From contig JACKEB010000012.1 in assembly GCA_020633205.1 (NCBI GenBank), forward strand, positions 620,001 to 684,000: a DNA stretch of 64,000 bases, given 5' to 3'. The position numbers and the translations under genes were made by a program. The notes beneath the pieces are model-generated. The model searched no databases and was not told where the DNA came from. It was given only the letters and a program-made list of their open reading frames with translations. Numbering within the stretch: position 1 is the stretch's first letter; each line of letters opens with the position of its first letter. Origin of the DNA: Polyangiaceae bacterium. Its GTDB lineage: Bacteria; Myxococcota_A; Polyangia; Polyangiales; Polyangiaceae. Below are positions 49,619 to 57,418 of the stretch, piece after piece.

Positions 49619-51037
49619 ATGAGCGAACATCAGTTGGGCTCGGAAGAGCGGCCCTTGCGGGTCGCGGTAGTCGGCGCGGGACCCGCAGGCTTCTACGCCG
49701 CGGAGGCGTTGCTCAAGCACAAGGAGCTGAAGATCGAGGTCGACTTGTTCGAGCGACTTCCGTTCCCGTTCGGGCTCGTACGCTTCGGCGTCGCGCCGGA
49801 TCACCAGAAGATCAAGACGGCGGCGGGGGCGTACGAGCGCACCGCGGAGATGCCTGGCTTCCGCTTCCTCGGCAACGTGGAGCTGGGGCGAGACGTGAGC
49901 TTTGAAGAGCTCCGGGGTTGCTACCACCAGGTCGTGATCACGACGGGAGCGGCTGGGGATCGCAAGATGCGGATCCCCGGGGAAGAACTCAGTGGCAGCT
50001 TGCCTGCGACGGAGTTCGTCGGCTGGTACAACGGCCACCCGGATTTTCAAGGCTTGAAGCTGGATCTCTCCGGGGAGCGCGCGGTGGTGGTTGGCGTCGG
50101 CGACGTGACCACCGACGTCGTGCGCCTGCTGCTCCGGAGCCGCGAAGAGCTGGGGAAGACGGACATCACCGCTGCGTCCCTCGCGGTGCTCCGCCAGAGT
50201 CAGATCCGCGAGGTAGTAGTGCTGGGGCGCCGCGGGCCAGAACAGCTGAAAATGGCCGTGAAGGAGCTGAAAGGGATCGCTGAAGATCCGGAGATCAGCG
50301 TCAGCATCGACGCCGCAGAACTCGCGGAAGCGCGCAAGCGGGTCGACGCCGCCAAGGACCGCTACGACTCCGCGACGCACAAGCGCCTGGACTTGCTGGA
50401 GGCGATTTCCAAGGGCGAAGTCGGGGCGCCGGGGCGCCGCGGCACGATGCGCCTTGAGTTTCTGCGTTCGCCCAAGGCCCTCGAAGGTGATGGCAAGGTC
50501 GAGCGCTGCATCATCGAGAAGAACCGCCTGGAGCCTGCGGGCGACGACTTCAAGGCGCGAGGCACGGGGGAGCTCGAAACCCTCGAGACGAACCTGGTGC
50601 TGCGCTCGATTGGCTACGTGGGGACGCCCCTCGAAGGCCTGCCGTTCGACGAACGCAACAACGTGATCCCCAACGACGAGGGCCGCGTGGTGCTGGACGG
50701 CGAACCGCTATGCGGCGTGTACGTTTCCGGGTGGATCAAGCGCGGCGCGACGGGCGTGATCGGCACGAACCGCGCCGACTCCGTGGCGACGGTGCACACC
50801 ATGCTGAGCGATGTGATGAATGCGCGCCAAGGCGAGCATTGCCTGGCTCCGGGCGCAGCTGACCAGACCCACTCTGCCGATCGCATCGACGCGCTGCTCA
50901 AGGAGCGCGGCGTTCGGGTCGTCAGCTGGGCAGACTGGCAGCGCCTGGACCAGCATGAGCTGGACGCAGGCAAGCAGTCGGGCAAGGTGCGGGAGAAGCT
51001 GGTGGACGTAGCCGAGGCGCTGCGTCACATCAGCTAA
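49619..51037 (+). CDS. Adrenodoxin-reductase-type ferredoxin-NADP reductase (FprA family)
   Basis: The 472-aa protein begins at ATG 49619 with ribosome site GGAGGGCGGA. It has the FAD motif VAVVGAGPAGFYAAEALL, then LPFPFGLVRFGVAPDHQKIK, VITTGAAGDRKMRIPGE, VVVGVGDVTTDVVRLLL, VVLGRRGPEQ, LVLRSIGYVGTPL and GWIKRGATGVIGTN. This is the pattern of bacterial FprA and mitochondrial adrenodoxin reductase. It passes electrons from NADPH to a ferredoxin and could serve a P450 such as that at 12295. In FprA the GIGT-type motif ending in GTN is normal. Confidence 0.94.
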   Translation: MSEHQLGSEERPLRVAVVGAGPAGFYAAEALLKHKELKIEVDLFERLPFPFGLVRFGVAPDHQKIKTAAGAYERTAEMPGFRFLGNVELGRDVSFEELRGCYHQVVITTGAAGDRKMRIPGEELSGSLPATEFVGWYNGHPDFQGLKLDLSGERAVVVGVGDVTTDVVRLLLRSREELGKTDITAASLAVLRQSQIREVVVLGRRGPEQLKMAVKELKGIAEDPEISVSIDAAELAEARKRVDAAKDRYDSATHKRLDLLEAISKGEVGAPGRRGTMRLEFLRSPKALEGDGKVERCIIEKNRLEPAGDDFKARGTGELETLETNLVLRSIGYVGTPLEGLPFDERNNVIPNDEGRVVLDGEPLCGVYVSGWIKRGATGVIGTNRADSVATVHTMLSDVMNARQGEHCLAPGAADQTHSADRIDALLKERGVRVVSWADWQRLDQHELDAGKQSGKVREKLVDVAEALRHIS

Positions 51038-51048
51038 CAGGGGGCGAC

Positions 51049-51885
51049 ATGCATCGCGTTTGGTTCGCGGGAGTCTTGGGCTTGGGATTGGCTGCGGCGG
51101 CGTGCGGCAGCTCCGATGGAACCGACTTTGGGAGCGGGGCGACCGGGGGAACGGGGGGCGGCGGCGGAAGCGTCAGTCAGACGGAGCTCGACATCGTGAT
51201 CAGCGCGACGGACGCGGCGTTTCCCCATCAAGATCAGCTCGCGTCGCAGACCGCCACGCAGATCCGCGCGGGAGTGCGCATGCTGCAACTGGAGGACGAC
51301 CAGGGGCAGCGCTTCACGCTGTTCGACTCTCAGACGCCGGTGCAGGTGAGCTACGATTCAGGCGCGAGCAGCGTGCTGAGCAGCCTGAAACCCGACCAGG
51401 TGGCTGCCGGGCACTACGTGCGCGCACGCCTGGTGCAGGACTGGTCACGCTTCGATATCAACGCGGTGCTGCATCAAGACAATCAGTCGCTACAGGGGAC
51501 GCTGAATATCCTCCAGGTCACCTCGGACGGCGTGAGCCTGGACGGCGAGACCTACGACTCTGGCGATTTTCTGCACCAGTTCAGCGGCGCTGGCGGCAAC
51601 CAAGAGTTCAGCGGGGTGCTGCCGATCCCCGATGAGAGCCACACGGCAGAGGCGTCCGCCTTCATCGAAGACGGCTCCTGGGTCGTATATTTCCCTGTGG
51701 ATCTAACTCTGACAGAGGGCCAGGTGGGGCGCCTGGAGTTCCGAGCGAACCTCGACCACGCCTTCCGCTGGAGCGACGCCGACGGCAACGGCTACGTGAA
51801 CGACGTCTATGACTTCGCCCCACCGCTGTTCTACGAGACGGTGAGCCAGTTCGGCGCAAACCGCTTCGAAGTCATCGTGAAGTAG
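51049..51885 (+). CDS. DUF4382-like lipoprotein
   Basis: The 278-aa lipoprotein has the lipobox GLAAAACGSS and a Gly/Thr linker (GSGATGGTGGGGGS). The remaining ~240 residues look like beta-sandwich sequence (ELDIVISATDAAFPHQDQLASQTA, SQTPVQVSYDSGASS and others). A DUF4382-like carbohydrate-binding family is a possibility, but it is not a firm match. It follows the reductase gene by 11 bp. Confidence 0.55.
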   Translation: MHRVWFAGVLGLGLAAAACGSSDGTDFGSGATGGTGGGGGSVSQTELDIVISATDAAFPHQDQLASQTATQIRAGVRMLQLEDDQGQRFTLFDSQTPVQVSYDSGASSVLSSLKPDQVAAGHYVRARLVQDWSRFDINAVLHQDNQSLQGTLNILQVTSDGVSLDGETYDSGDFLHQFSGAGGNQEFSGVLPIPDESHTAEASAFIEDGSWVVYFPVDLTLTEGQVGRLEFRANLDHAFRWSDADGNGYVNDVYDFAPPLFYETVSQFGANRFEVIVK

Positions 51886-51924
51886 CTCGAGCGGGTCTAG
51901 GGGGGAGATCAGCCGTCGCTAACC

Positions 51925-51947
51925 CAAGGACGCTTCAAGAGTCCTTG
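51925..51947. terminator. Candidate terminator hairpin
   Basis: CAAGGAC and GTCCTTG form a 7-bp stem with a 9-base loop between two convergent genes, overlapping the end of the CcmH gene. No T run follows, so confidence is limited. Confidence 0.4.
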
Positions 51948-52444
51948 AGTTCTTGATCCAGCGCGTCGTCCCACTCGTCGCGCTCGGTCTCTTTCGGCGG
52001 CGGCTTCTGCTCTGCCTTGGCGCGCTGTTGCCAGCCGTAGAGCATGTACGCCAAGCCGAGGAAGGCGCCGCCCCCGAGGATGCTGAGGATCAGCGCAAAG
52101 CCCTTGAGCGGATTGCCTTCAGGCACCGCGCGGATCTTTTCCCCGTAGCGATCCACCAAGTCAGCTTCAATGGCGTCGGGCTGCTCACCCGCCTTCAGGC
52201 GCCGCTTGATCTCACGTTTGAGGTCGGTGGCGACGGGTGAATCATGAACGTCCAGCGTCTGCTTGCTGGTGTCCCAGCAACACGGCGCCAGCAGGCGCTG
52301 CTCCAAGCGCTTGGCGCCTGGCACATACTCCGAGTCGTCAATCACGCTCGGCGCCGGCATCGCTGACGAAGGCTGTGCGAACGCACCGCTTACCCAAGCG
52401 AGCGTGGCCCACAGCACCAACAGCGACAGCAGTCTCCTCGACAT
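51935..52444 (-). CDS. ccmH: Cytochrome c biogenesis protein CcmH
   Basis: This 169-aa protein starts at ATG 52444, giving a signal peptide (LLSLLVLWATLAWVSGAFAQ). The CcmH/CycL domain follows, with LEQRLLAPCCWDTSKQTLD (the redox dicysteine site PCC in place of C-x2-C, as in some deltaproteobacterial forms). Then come LKREIKRRLKAGEQPDAIE, DRYGEKIRAVP, and a C-terminal membrane anchor. CcmH keeps apocytochrome haem-binding cysteines reduced. No other ccm gene is in the window. The C-terminal tail is charged. Confidence 0.85.
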   Translation of the reverse strand: MSRRLLSLLVLWATLAWVSGAFAQPSSAMPAPSVIDDSEYVPGAKRLEQRLLAPCCWDTSKQTLDVHDSPVATDLKREIKRRLKAGEQPDAIEADLVDRYGEKIRAVPEGNPLKGFALILSILGGGAFLGLAYMLYGWQQRAKAEQKPPPKETERDEWDDALDQELKDS

Positions 52445-52541
52445 CGCCCGGGAGACTGCCACGCCCCTCGATGCTTGGCACCCTTTTGTTCAGGGGCCTG
52501 CAGGTGCCGGCCAAACCGCCGCAGTGTACCATCGCGACGCT

Positions 52542-52781
52542 GTGAAGGAGTTCGTCGAACGCCACCGCGCACTCATCGCAACCTTGGGCGAAGGCGAGGG
52601 TGGGGTGCTCCGGAACGGAGCGTCAGCGGCGGCTCTCGCTGAAGCGGAGCGGCGCCTCGGCTGCGCGTGCAGTTTGGTGGCGCCGCCAGCCTCCTACCGG
52701 GAGTTCTTGCTGACCACGAACGGCTGGAGTTCGCCCTGGAGAGCGGCAAGCCAGAACAGGTTATCCGTGTGGAAGTGGTAG
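52542..52781 (+). pseudogene. SMI1/KNR4 (SUKH)-type immunity protein, N-terminal fragment
   Basis: This 79-residue frame starts at GTG 52542 with LAEAERRLG and PASYREFLLTTNGW (about residues 31-62), the SMI1/KNR4 signature used by many contact-dependent toxin immunity proteins. The domain is normally about 130-150 aa, and here it stops after 79 residues. The overlapping +1-shifted frame (52667 onward) continues at about the same point, so a frameshift during decay is likely. The body of the domain is not recognisable in the continuation. Confidence 0.55.
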
Positions 52782-53791
52782 GCACGCATCTGCAGCGAGT
52801 TCGAGCCCTCTTTGCCCACGCGGACGATCGCGTTGGTGCTCGCTTCGCGGGCTGGTGTGCGCACAGAGAGAGCGGTTTGCTCCAGGGCGTCGCGCGGCTA
52901 GAAACCGGACTCCAGCTGCTGGCTGACTGCGATGGCTTCGTCGCGTCGCCAGACGAAGTCACTTTCAGGGAGCTTCGAAAGCGCATGTTCGCTTTCAACG
53001 GCGAAATCGAGGAGAGGTTAGCCGGCCCCGAAGCAGACCCTATCTCATGCGCTGCCGAATCCATACGCGCGTACTTGCGCGCCGCCACAGACGCTTACAG
53101 AAAGCGAATCGAGCCGCACGAGATCATCCTTCCCGTCGCCACGAGCGTTGCAGTTGCGTCGAGCGCTGCGCTCTGCGCAACGCCTGACATCCTGCGTGAA
53201 ACCCGCGTGCAATGGTCTGAGGGCCTCCGCCTCCTGGGTCGGGACGTGGACTTGGAAGACTCGCTGCTTCCTCCTCTGGGGCGAGGTGCACTGGGTAGAG
53301 GCGACTGGTTGCTGCTATCCGGGCTGCTTGGCGACCCGGGGGGTGTTCGCTTCGCTGGGACGTTTTCCCAGCGAACGTGGCACGCTCTACGTGATCTTGA
53401 GGTCTTTGACTGCCGTCGCTTTCTCGAAGGACTCCAGCAGAGCCGCAACATCTGGGGAAGCGACACGAGGCGATGGGGCGCGGAGTTCGCCTTGTTGAAC
53501 GCCGCATCGCCCCTGAGGTCTTCACTGTTGAGCGAAGCGGAGCGTCTCGATCGTAACCACGCGGATACGGAAGGGAGCGACGCCGAGGAAGTTGGGGTTC
53601 AGTATCGGGAGAGCGTCTTAGCAGCTGCTATGCTCGCCACTGCCGAGCTATCCTTCGGACGCATTGACGCTGCGCGCGAGCAAATCAGCTACGTGGCGGG
53701 CTATTCCGTTGCTGCCGCACAGAACCACATACAAGCGAGCGAAGAAGTCTTTCTCGCTCTCTGGGAAGCAGCTGGAGGAGCCAGGTCTTGA
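52667..53791 (+). CDS. Hypothetical protein, possibly fused or frameshifted to SUKH fragment
   Basis: The 374-residue frame starts at GTG 52667 or, more conservatively, at ATG 52985 (268 aa). I recognise no family. The composition is Leu/Ala/Arg-rich and helical (RLETGLQLLADCD, AAESIRAYLRAATDAYRKR, LNAASPLRSSLLSEAERL). The next gene begins inside its stop codon, so they share an operon. It lies in the accessory region with immunity-like genes, which is the only functional hint. Confidence 0.5.
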   Translation: MQFGGAASLLPGVLADHERLEFALESGKPEQVIRVEVVGTHLQRVRALFAHADDRVGARFAGWCAHRESGLLQGVARLETGLQLLADCDGFVASPDEVTFRELRKRMFAFNGEIEERLAGPEADPISCAAESIRAYLRAATDAYRKRIEPHEIILPVATSVAVASSAALCATPDILRETRVQWSEGLRLLGRDVDLEDSLLPPLGRGALGRGDWLLLSGLLGDPGGVRFAGTFSQRTWHALRDLEVFDCRRFLEGLQQSRNIWGSDTRRWGAEFALLNAASPLRSSLLSEAERLDRNHADTEGSDAEEVGVQYRESVLAAAMLATAELSFGRIDAAREQISYVAGYSVAAAQNHIQASEEVFLALWEAAGGARS

Positions 53792-54063
53792 GGCCAGCGT
53801 CCGACGCGCGGAACGAACCGATCAGCCTCGCATGTTGCCCGTTCTGCGATCAGGGGCGGTTGTTCGCGTTTCGTGAGGAGGACTCCGGCGACATCTACCT
53901 GCACTGCGAGGAATGCGAGCGCGGCTATCGAGACCCGGACGGGTTGAGCGTCGAGCAGTCCTTTCTGACTCTCGACGAGCCAGGAGAGGCGCGTGCAGCG
54001 TCCCGGGACGAGGTTTTGGCTTCGCGTTGGCGTTCACTCCTGCTCAAGCAAGAGCCGATGTAG
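53788..54063 (+). CDS. Small zinc-ribbon protein
   Basis: This 91-residue protein probably starts at TTG 53788 within the preceding stop codon. It has CCPFCDQGRLF and YLHCEECERGYRDPD, a pair of CxxC knuckles typical of a zinc ribbon, then an acidic tail. Small zinc-ribbon proteins of this style are common in toxin-immunity neighbourhoods. No function is assigned. Confidence 0.6.
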   Translation: MRPASDARNEPISLACCPFCDQGRLFAFREEDSGDIYLHCEECERGYRDPDGLSVEQSFLTLDEPGEARAASRDEVLASRWRSLLLKQEPM

Positions 54064-54148
54064 GCGACGCCACGCGAACGCTTGGGCCTCCAGGTGCGGG
54101 TCGCCGGATCCCCGCGGATCACGGGGGTGACCCAGCGCTGGCGCACGG

Positions 54149-54580
54149 TCAAGAACCCGTTCGCACTGGCTTGCTCCCAGGTTCCGTGCCAGATACGCGT
54201 TCTCGCACGAGTCGTTTCCTCCAGTTGGCGATGGTCTGGGCGCTGACGAGGAAGCGTCGCGCCGTTTCCTCGAGGATCCATCTAGTTGGCGCCATCAGGA
54301 GCAAGATCCGGAATCGATCCGTTGGCGAGTAGTGGGGCCGCCTGGGTGGGGCGCGCTGCGCCAAGCGGCGATCCTGGATGGCGATCTCAGTCCCAAGCTG
54401 CGCGATTCGGGCTCAAGACCGTTCCATCTCGGACAGCAGGCATGCCTTCGGCGCTCTGCCGTTCTCGAAGCCGGAGAGCACTTGGAGCAAGGTCAGCCGA
54501 GCGAGCGCGATGGCGTTGACGAGCCCACTCTTGCGATCTCGGTCCAGCCGAGTGGGGTGCGGATCTCGGTCTCATCAGTC
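54149..54580 (-). pseudogene. Broken integrase-type transposase (N-terminal HTH part)
   Basis: On the minus strand the peptides LARLTLLQVLSGFENGRAPK, IAQLGTEIAIQDRRLAQRAP, RRPHYSPTDRFRILLL and ILEETARRFLVSAQTIANW read continuously apart from an in-frame TGA at 'ERS*AR' and a probable frameshift near the start. These are the N-terminal parts of rve-type transposases common in myxobacteria. The catalytic core (DDE) is absent, because the frame ends at 54149 in unrelated sequence. The element is clearly inactive. Confidence 0.7.
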
Positions 54581-54601
54581 ACGCCTGCGACGCTGCTATG
54601 G

Positions 54602-54709
54602 CGGCATCGCGGGCAACCGTTCTGTGACAACCTAGAGCAAGGCAGCGCGAATCAAGCTGAGCACGCCATCGAGATCCGCATGGACGTGCCGAGCTGTGAC
54701 GCGGAGGGT
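54602..54709 (-). repeat. Direct repeat copy A with DUF559 C-terminus
   Basis: About 105 bp here and at 54972 are nearly identical (roughly 10 differences). On the minus strand this copy encodes the end of a DUF559-type protein (HADLDGVLSLIRAALL, stop at 54632). The differences from the second copy are mostly synonymous in that frame, so both copies were once coding. The similarity starts abruptly at GGCATCGCGGGC, past the stop codon. Confidence 0.7.
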
Positions 54710-54775
54710 GCGGTACCCGAGCCTGGCGAGAGAGCGATCGCGGCGGGCGTCGGCAGCCGGCGGGCTAGCGTGCGG
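54632..54775 (-). pseudogene. DUF559-type endonuclease remnant, C-terminal fragment
   Basis: The minus strand reads DARRDRSLARLGYRTLRVTA followed by HADLDGVLSLIRAALL and a stop. This is the typical C-terminus of DUF559 (very-short-patch-repair-like) endonucleases, with D-x2-RD at its start. Upstream the frame decays into unrelated sequence, so the metal-binding E-x-DG part is missing. It is a dead fragment. Confidence 0.65.
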
Positions 54776-54971
54776 CGGCTTGGGACGCGCAGCACGTTCG
54801 CCCGATCCCTTCGAGTGTTCCCACTTGCCTGGAGCAGCTTCGATCGACCAGGGGGCGAGCCGGCGTGCTACAACCGGTGCCTCGGTCTCCAGGAGCTAAC
54901 AATGTACTGCATTCAGCACACCGATAGTCCAGGCGAGGATGACCCCGAGGTTAGCTGTCCATCTGCCACGT

Positions 54972-55078
54972 CGGCATCGCGGGCAACCGTTCTGTGACAA
55001 CCTAGAGCAAGGCAGCACGGATCAGGCGCAGCACGCCATCGAGATCCGCATGGATAAGCCGAGCCGTAACGCGGAAGT
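54972..55078 (-). repeat. Direct repeat copy B with a shorter DUF559 C-terminus
   Basis: This is the second copy of the ~105-bp repeat. On the minus strand it encodes RVTARLIHADLDGVLRLIRA-ALL with a stop at 55002, but sequence upstream of RV is unrelated. The shared 30 bp beyond the stop shows that duplication was by recombination of the whole segment, not by gene conversion of coding sequence only. Confidence 0.65.
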
Positions 55079-55109
55079 GCCGCCCAAGAAGGAATAGGGA
55101 ACGAAGGAT

Positions 55110-55706
55110 ATGATAGAGAGGATGCAGCGGGCCATCACGCGCGCAGAAGAGGCGAGAGCGCGAGGCGACGTCGTTGCAGAGTTGCGCGACCTTACTCTCT
55201 TCGTTGCCTTGGTAGCCGAGGAAGCAGTTTCAACTCCGACTGGAGACGAAGTGCTGGCTGGCTACGCCCTAGAGACGCCACTGTCCCGAATCTGGGAGAT
55301 CTTGAAGGGGGGCCAAGTCGCCCCGAGCGAGCTTCCAGATCTCCAGACGAGCGCACACATCGCGGCGGTTCTGGGCCTAAGAGAACTCTCACTAGGGATT
55401 CTCGAGCACCCGCGGACCGACACGCCTTTTTGGGAAGAGTATCGGCGAGGCCTGGTCGCGTTCGCCCAAGGAGACGAATTCTCTCCCGATCCGAAAGTGA
55501 TTGCACGAGCGAAGGGTGAGCTGCGCTACTACCTGCCGTTTCTTGCATACTTTGCGGGGACTGCGACCATCGCTGCCATCGATAGCGCGTTCGAAAAGAG
55601 AAGCAAAGACAAGCGCTTGGTGTCGTATGGGTTTGACGGAGATGGGGGCACACCGGCGAGCTGGCATCTACGGAAGTTCGCGATTCTCGCGTTGCGTGCG
55701 CGCTAG
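55110..55706 (+). CDS. Immunity-like hypothetical protein
   Basis: This 198-aa protein is mostly helical (EEARARGDVVAELRDLTLFV, IAAVLGLRELSLGILEHP, WEEYRRGLVAFAQGDEFSP, RYYLPFLAYFAGTATIAAI). The layout suggests a repeat-like or Imm49-type protein (helix pairs with W-x-EY-x-RGL), but no family is certain. A decayed copy of its middle lies at 60217. Gene copies of this type that recur near transposase remnants are typical of toxin-immunity modules. No toxin gene is visible. Confidence 0.6.
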   Translation: MIERMQRAITRAEEARARGDVVAELRDLTLFVALVAEEAVSTPTGDEVLAGYALETPLSRIWEILKGGQVAPSELPDLQTSAHIAAVLGLRELSLGILEHPRTDTPFWEEYRRGLVAFAQGDEFSPDPKVIARAKGELRYYLPFLAYFAGTATIAAIDSAFEKRSKDKRLVSYGFDGDGGTPASWHLRKFAILALRAR

Positions 55707-55771
55707 TAGCTGTGACGGTCGTGTTGACGTCTGCGTACGTCCCTCATTTCGCTCGGTGCCGCTTAAAATTC

Positions 55772-55849
55772 CGTACGGTTATTGAGCGGGCGAGTCCCGA
55801 ATCGCTGCGGCAACGCCGAGCGCGGCCGCAGCAGCGCGCTACAATCGAT
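55772..55849. repeat. Repeat copy shared with 60404-60478
   Basis: The segment containing GGTTATTGAGCGGGCGA, CGAATCGCTG and GCGCGGCCGCAGCAGCGCGC recurs with about 80 percent identity after the dead gene copy at 60217. It extends the duplicated unit past the coding region. No function is visible. Confidence 0.6.
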
Positions 55850-56169
55850 CAAGCACGCGGTCGTGCTGGCGTGCTACCAGCTTGTCCCCAAGCTCAACAC
55901 ACGGGAGGTTCTCCATTCTGGCGACTCTTATATCCACTGCCGCATGGTGCGGGTGGATAATCGGAATGGGCTATTCCCGCGGGGGCACCAAAGAACAGGT
56001 AGCGATGTACGATCTCAGGCATGCAGATGGCTCCAGCGATGACGGGGCAGAGGACGACGACGATATGCAGGTAGCGCTTTCGCGGCTCTATGATGAACTT
56101 CTCCCGTCGGATCAAGAGCACGGTGACGTATCGGTCGTACACGAAACAGGTTGGTGCATGTCTGCGCAC

Positions 56170-56194
56170 TGGAGTTGCCCCGATTTGGCGGACA
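56170..56194. repeat. Left terminal inverted repeat of the IS3 element
   Basis: TGGAGTTGCCCCGATTTGG followed by CGGACA; it pairs with the right end in 19 of 25 positions. This is the transposase-distal end because the genes are on the minus strand. Confidence 0.85.
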
Positions 56195-56210
56195 GATTTG
56201 ACTGCTTGAA

Positions 56211-57068
56211 TCAGCTTGGTGCGTTGGTCTCGAACTCGATCGGTGACACGTAGTCGAGGTGCGAGTGGAGTCTGACGAGATTGTAGTAGTTGTCGATGTA
56301 GTCGGCCACCTGTTTCCGCGTGGTGCTACGGCTTTGGAGGGACTGCAGCGCGAGCAGTTCCTTTTCGAGCGTCGCGAAGAATGACTCTGACACCGCGTTG
56401 TCCCAACAGTCTCCCTTGCGGCTCATGCTCGGGCGCGCTCCAAGCTGCTCGAGTGCTGCCAGGTAGTCGTCGCTGCCGTACCTGCAGTCTCGGTCGGTGT
56501 GATGGATCCAGTTTGGCTCCAGCGTCCGCGTAGACGCTGCCCTGTTCAGAGCAGAGAGAGCCAACTCCGTGTCGATGTGGTCCGACATGGCCCAGCCAAC
56601 AACGCGTCTCGAGTACAGGTCCAGCAGGACCGCGAGGTACAGCCATCCGTCGGTGGTCGAGATGTAAGTGATGTCGCCCGCGAGCACTTGGTTGGGGGCC
56701 TCGGCGGTGAAGTCACGCTCCAGTAGATTCGGCGCGATGCGCTTCGTGGGCCGTGAGTCCGTGGTTTTTCGGAAGCGCCGTGGTGTGTAGCCACGGAGCC
56801 CAAGCGCGCGCATGACTCGCGCGACCCGTTTCTTGCTTGGTCGCTTTCCGCGCGGTCTCAGCGCACGGCGGACTCGGGGCGCACCATAGCGACCACGATG
56901 CTCGTGGAAGACTTCCGTGATCTCCGCGCCCAGCACTGCGTCGTCGAGCGAGCGGGTGCTGGGCTTCGCATGCAGCCACTGATAGTAGCCGCTGCGCGAG
57001 ACCTGGAGCACACGGCACGCTCGAGCCACTGGGATGTTCCCCCTCTCCGCATGAATCAGCCCGTACAC
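56211..57068 (-). CDS. IS3-family transposase OrfB (DDE domain)
   Basis: The 285-aa frame has the rve-type catalytic core. The first Asp is in VLAGDITYIST, the second in HHTDRDCRYGSDDY (a variant of HSDRGxQY), and the Glu in NAVSESFFATLEKEL. Upstream, YGAPRVRRALR is the typical HTH_21 segment. All three catalytic residues are present, so the protein is probably active as an OrfAB fusion. It starts with GTG just before the end of orfA. Confidence 0.92.
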   Translation of the reverse strand: MYGLIHAERGNIPVARACRVLQVSRSGYYQWLHAKPSTRSLDDAVLGAEITEVFHEHRGRYGAPRVRRALRPRGKRPSKKRVARVMRALGLRGYTPRRFRKTTDSRPTKRIAPNLLERDFTAEAPNQVLAGDITYISTTDGWLYLAVLLDLYSRRVVGWAMSDHIDTELALSALNRAASTRTLEPNWIHHTDRDCRYGSDDYLAALEQLGARPSMSRKGDCWDNAVSESFFATLEKELLALQSLQSRSTTRKQVADYIDNYYNLVRLHSHLDYVSPIEFETNAPS

Positions 57069-57070
57069 GG

Positions 57071-57358
57071 CTACTTCACGTCCTTCGCGAAGAGGGCCGC
57101 GGCTTTTTTTAGCAGCGCGTTCTCGGCCTGCAGGTCGCGTAGCTCACGCCGTAGCCGCTCTACCTCCTCGCGCTCGCCTTGGCCAGCTTGGGCGCCGCCG
57201 GTGAGCTCAGGCTCAAAGCGCTCGCGCCAGCGATGCAGCATGCTCTGGCTCACACCGAGCTCCCTGGCGACATCCGCGATGGTCTTCGGGCCCCGAGCTA
57301 GCAAGCGGCGGACGGCGTCTTTCTTGAACGAATCTGGACGTGATTTTCTTTGTGGCAT
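57071..57358 (-). CDS. IS3-family transposase OrfA
   Basis: The 95-aa protein has an HTH (PKTIADVARELGVSQSMLHRW) and a C-terminal leucine zipper (EEVERLRRELRDLQAENALLKKAAAL). Start ATG 57358 is chosen because it begins a typical OrfA (MPQRKSRPDSFKKDAV). It ends one codon before the orfB frame begins. Confidence 0.92.
   Translation of the reverse strand: MPQRKSRPDSFKKDAVRRLLARGPKTIADVARELGVSQSMLHRWRERFEPELTGGAQAGQGEREEVERLRRELRDLQAENALLKKAAALFAKDVK
57104..57110 (-). promoter_or_regulatory. Programmed -1 frameshift site (A7) of the IS3 transposase
   Basis: Seven A residues on the minus strand (CTA AAA AAA GCC) form the classic A-AAA-AAG-type slippery heptamer. Slipping back one base gives L-K-K-S-R-G-P-L-R-E-G-R and reads on into orfB. 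This is known to produce the active OrfAB transposase in IS3 elements. Confidence 0.75.
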
Positions 57359-57393
57359 TGGTGGACCTCCGAGGGGAGTAATCCCTTGCGGGG

Positions 57394-57418
57394 TGTCCAC
57401 CAAAGCGGGGCAGGCTCA
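57394..57418. repeat. Right terminal inverted repeat of the IS3 element
   Basis: TGTCCACCAAAGCGGGGCAG followed by GCTCA, the end next to the orfA start. It is outside the coding part and includes the final CA. Confidence 0.85.

Larger units (their letters stand above)
56170..57418 (-). mobile_element. IS3-family insertion sequence, intact, with 3-bp target duplication
   Basis: The element is 1,249 bp and starts TG and ends CA, as IS3 elements do. Its 25-bp terminal repeats match at 19 positions, with the inner core TGCCCCGmTTTGGyGGACA (m = A/C, y = C/T). It is flanked by CAC on both sides (56167-56169 and 57419-57421). It carries orfA and orfB in the usual IS3 layout, both open, with a frameshift site between them. 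Removal of one CAC plus the element restores a reading frame in the host gene. Confidence 0.9.

Noticed and set aside
49451..50380. Long minus-strand frame continuing from the DUF4920 gene
   Set aside because: It is antisense to the ferredoxin reductase, whose motifs are strong; the lipoprotein signal starts at 49450.
54332..54997. Plus-strand 221-residue frame
   Set aside because: It runs through the repeat and the transposase remnant on the opposite strand; synonymous differences between repeat copies favour the minus-strand frame.
56176..57412. Shorter IS3 ends (19-bp repeats only)
   Set aside because: They leave no matching target duplication; the 25-bp ends give CAC on both sides and restore the host frame.
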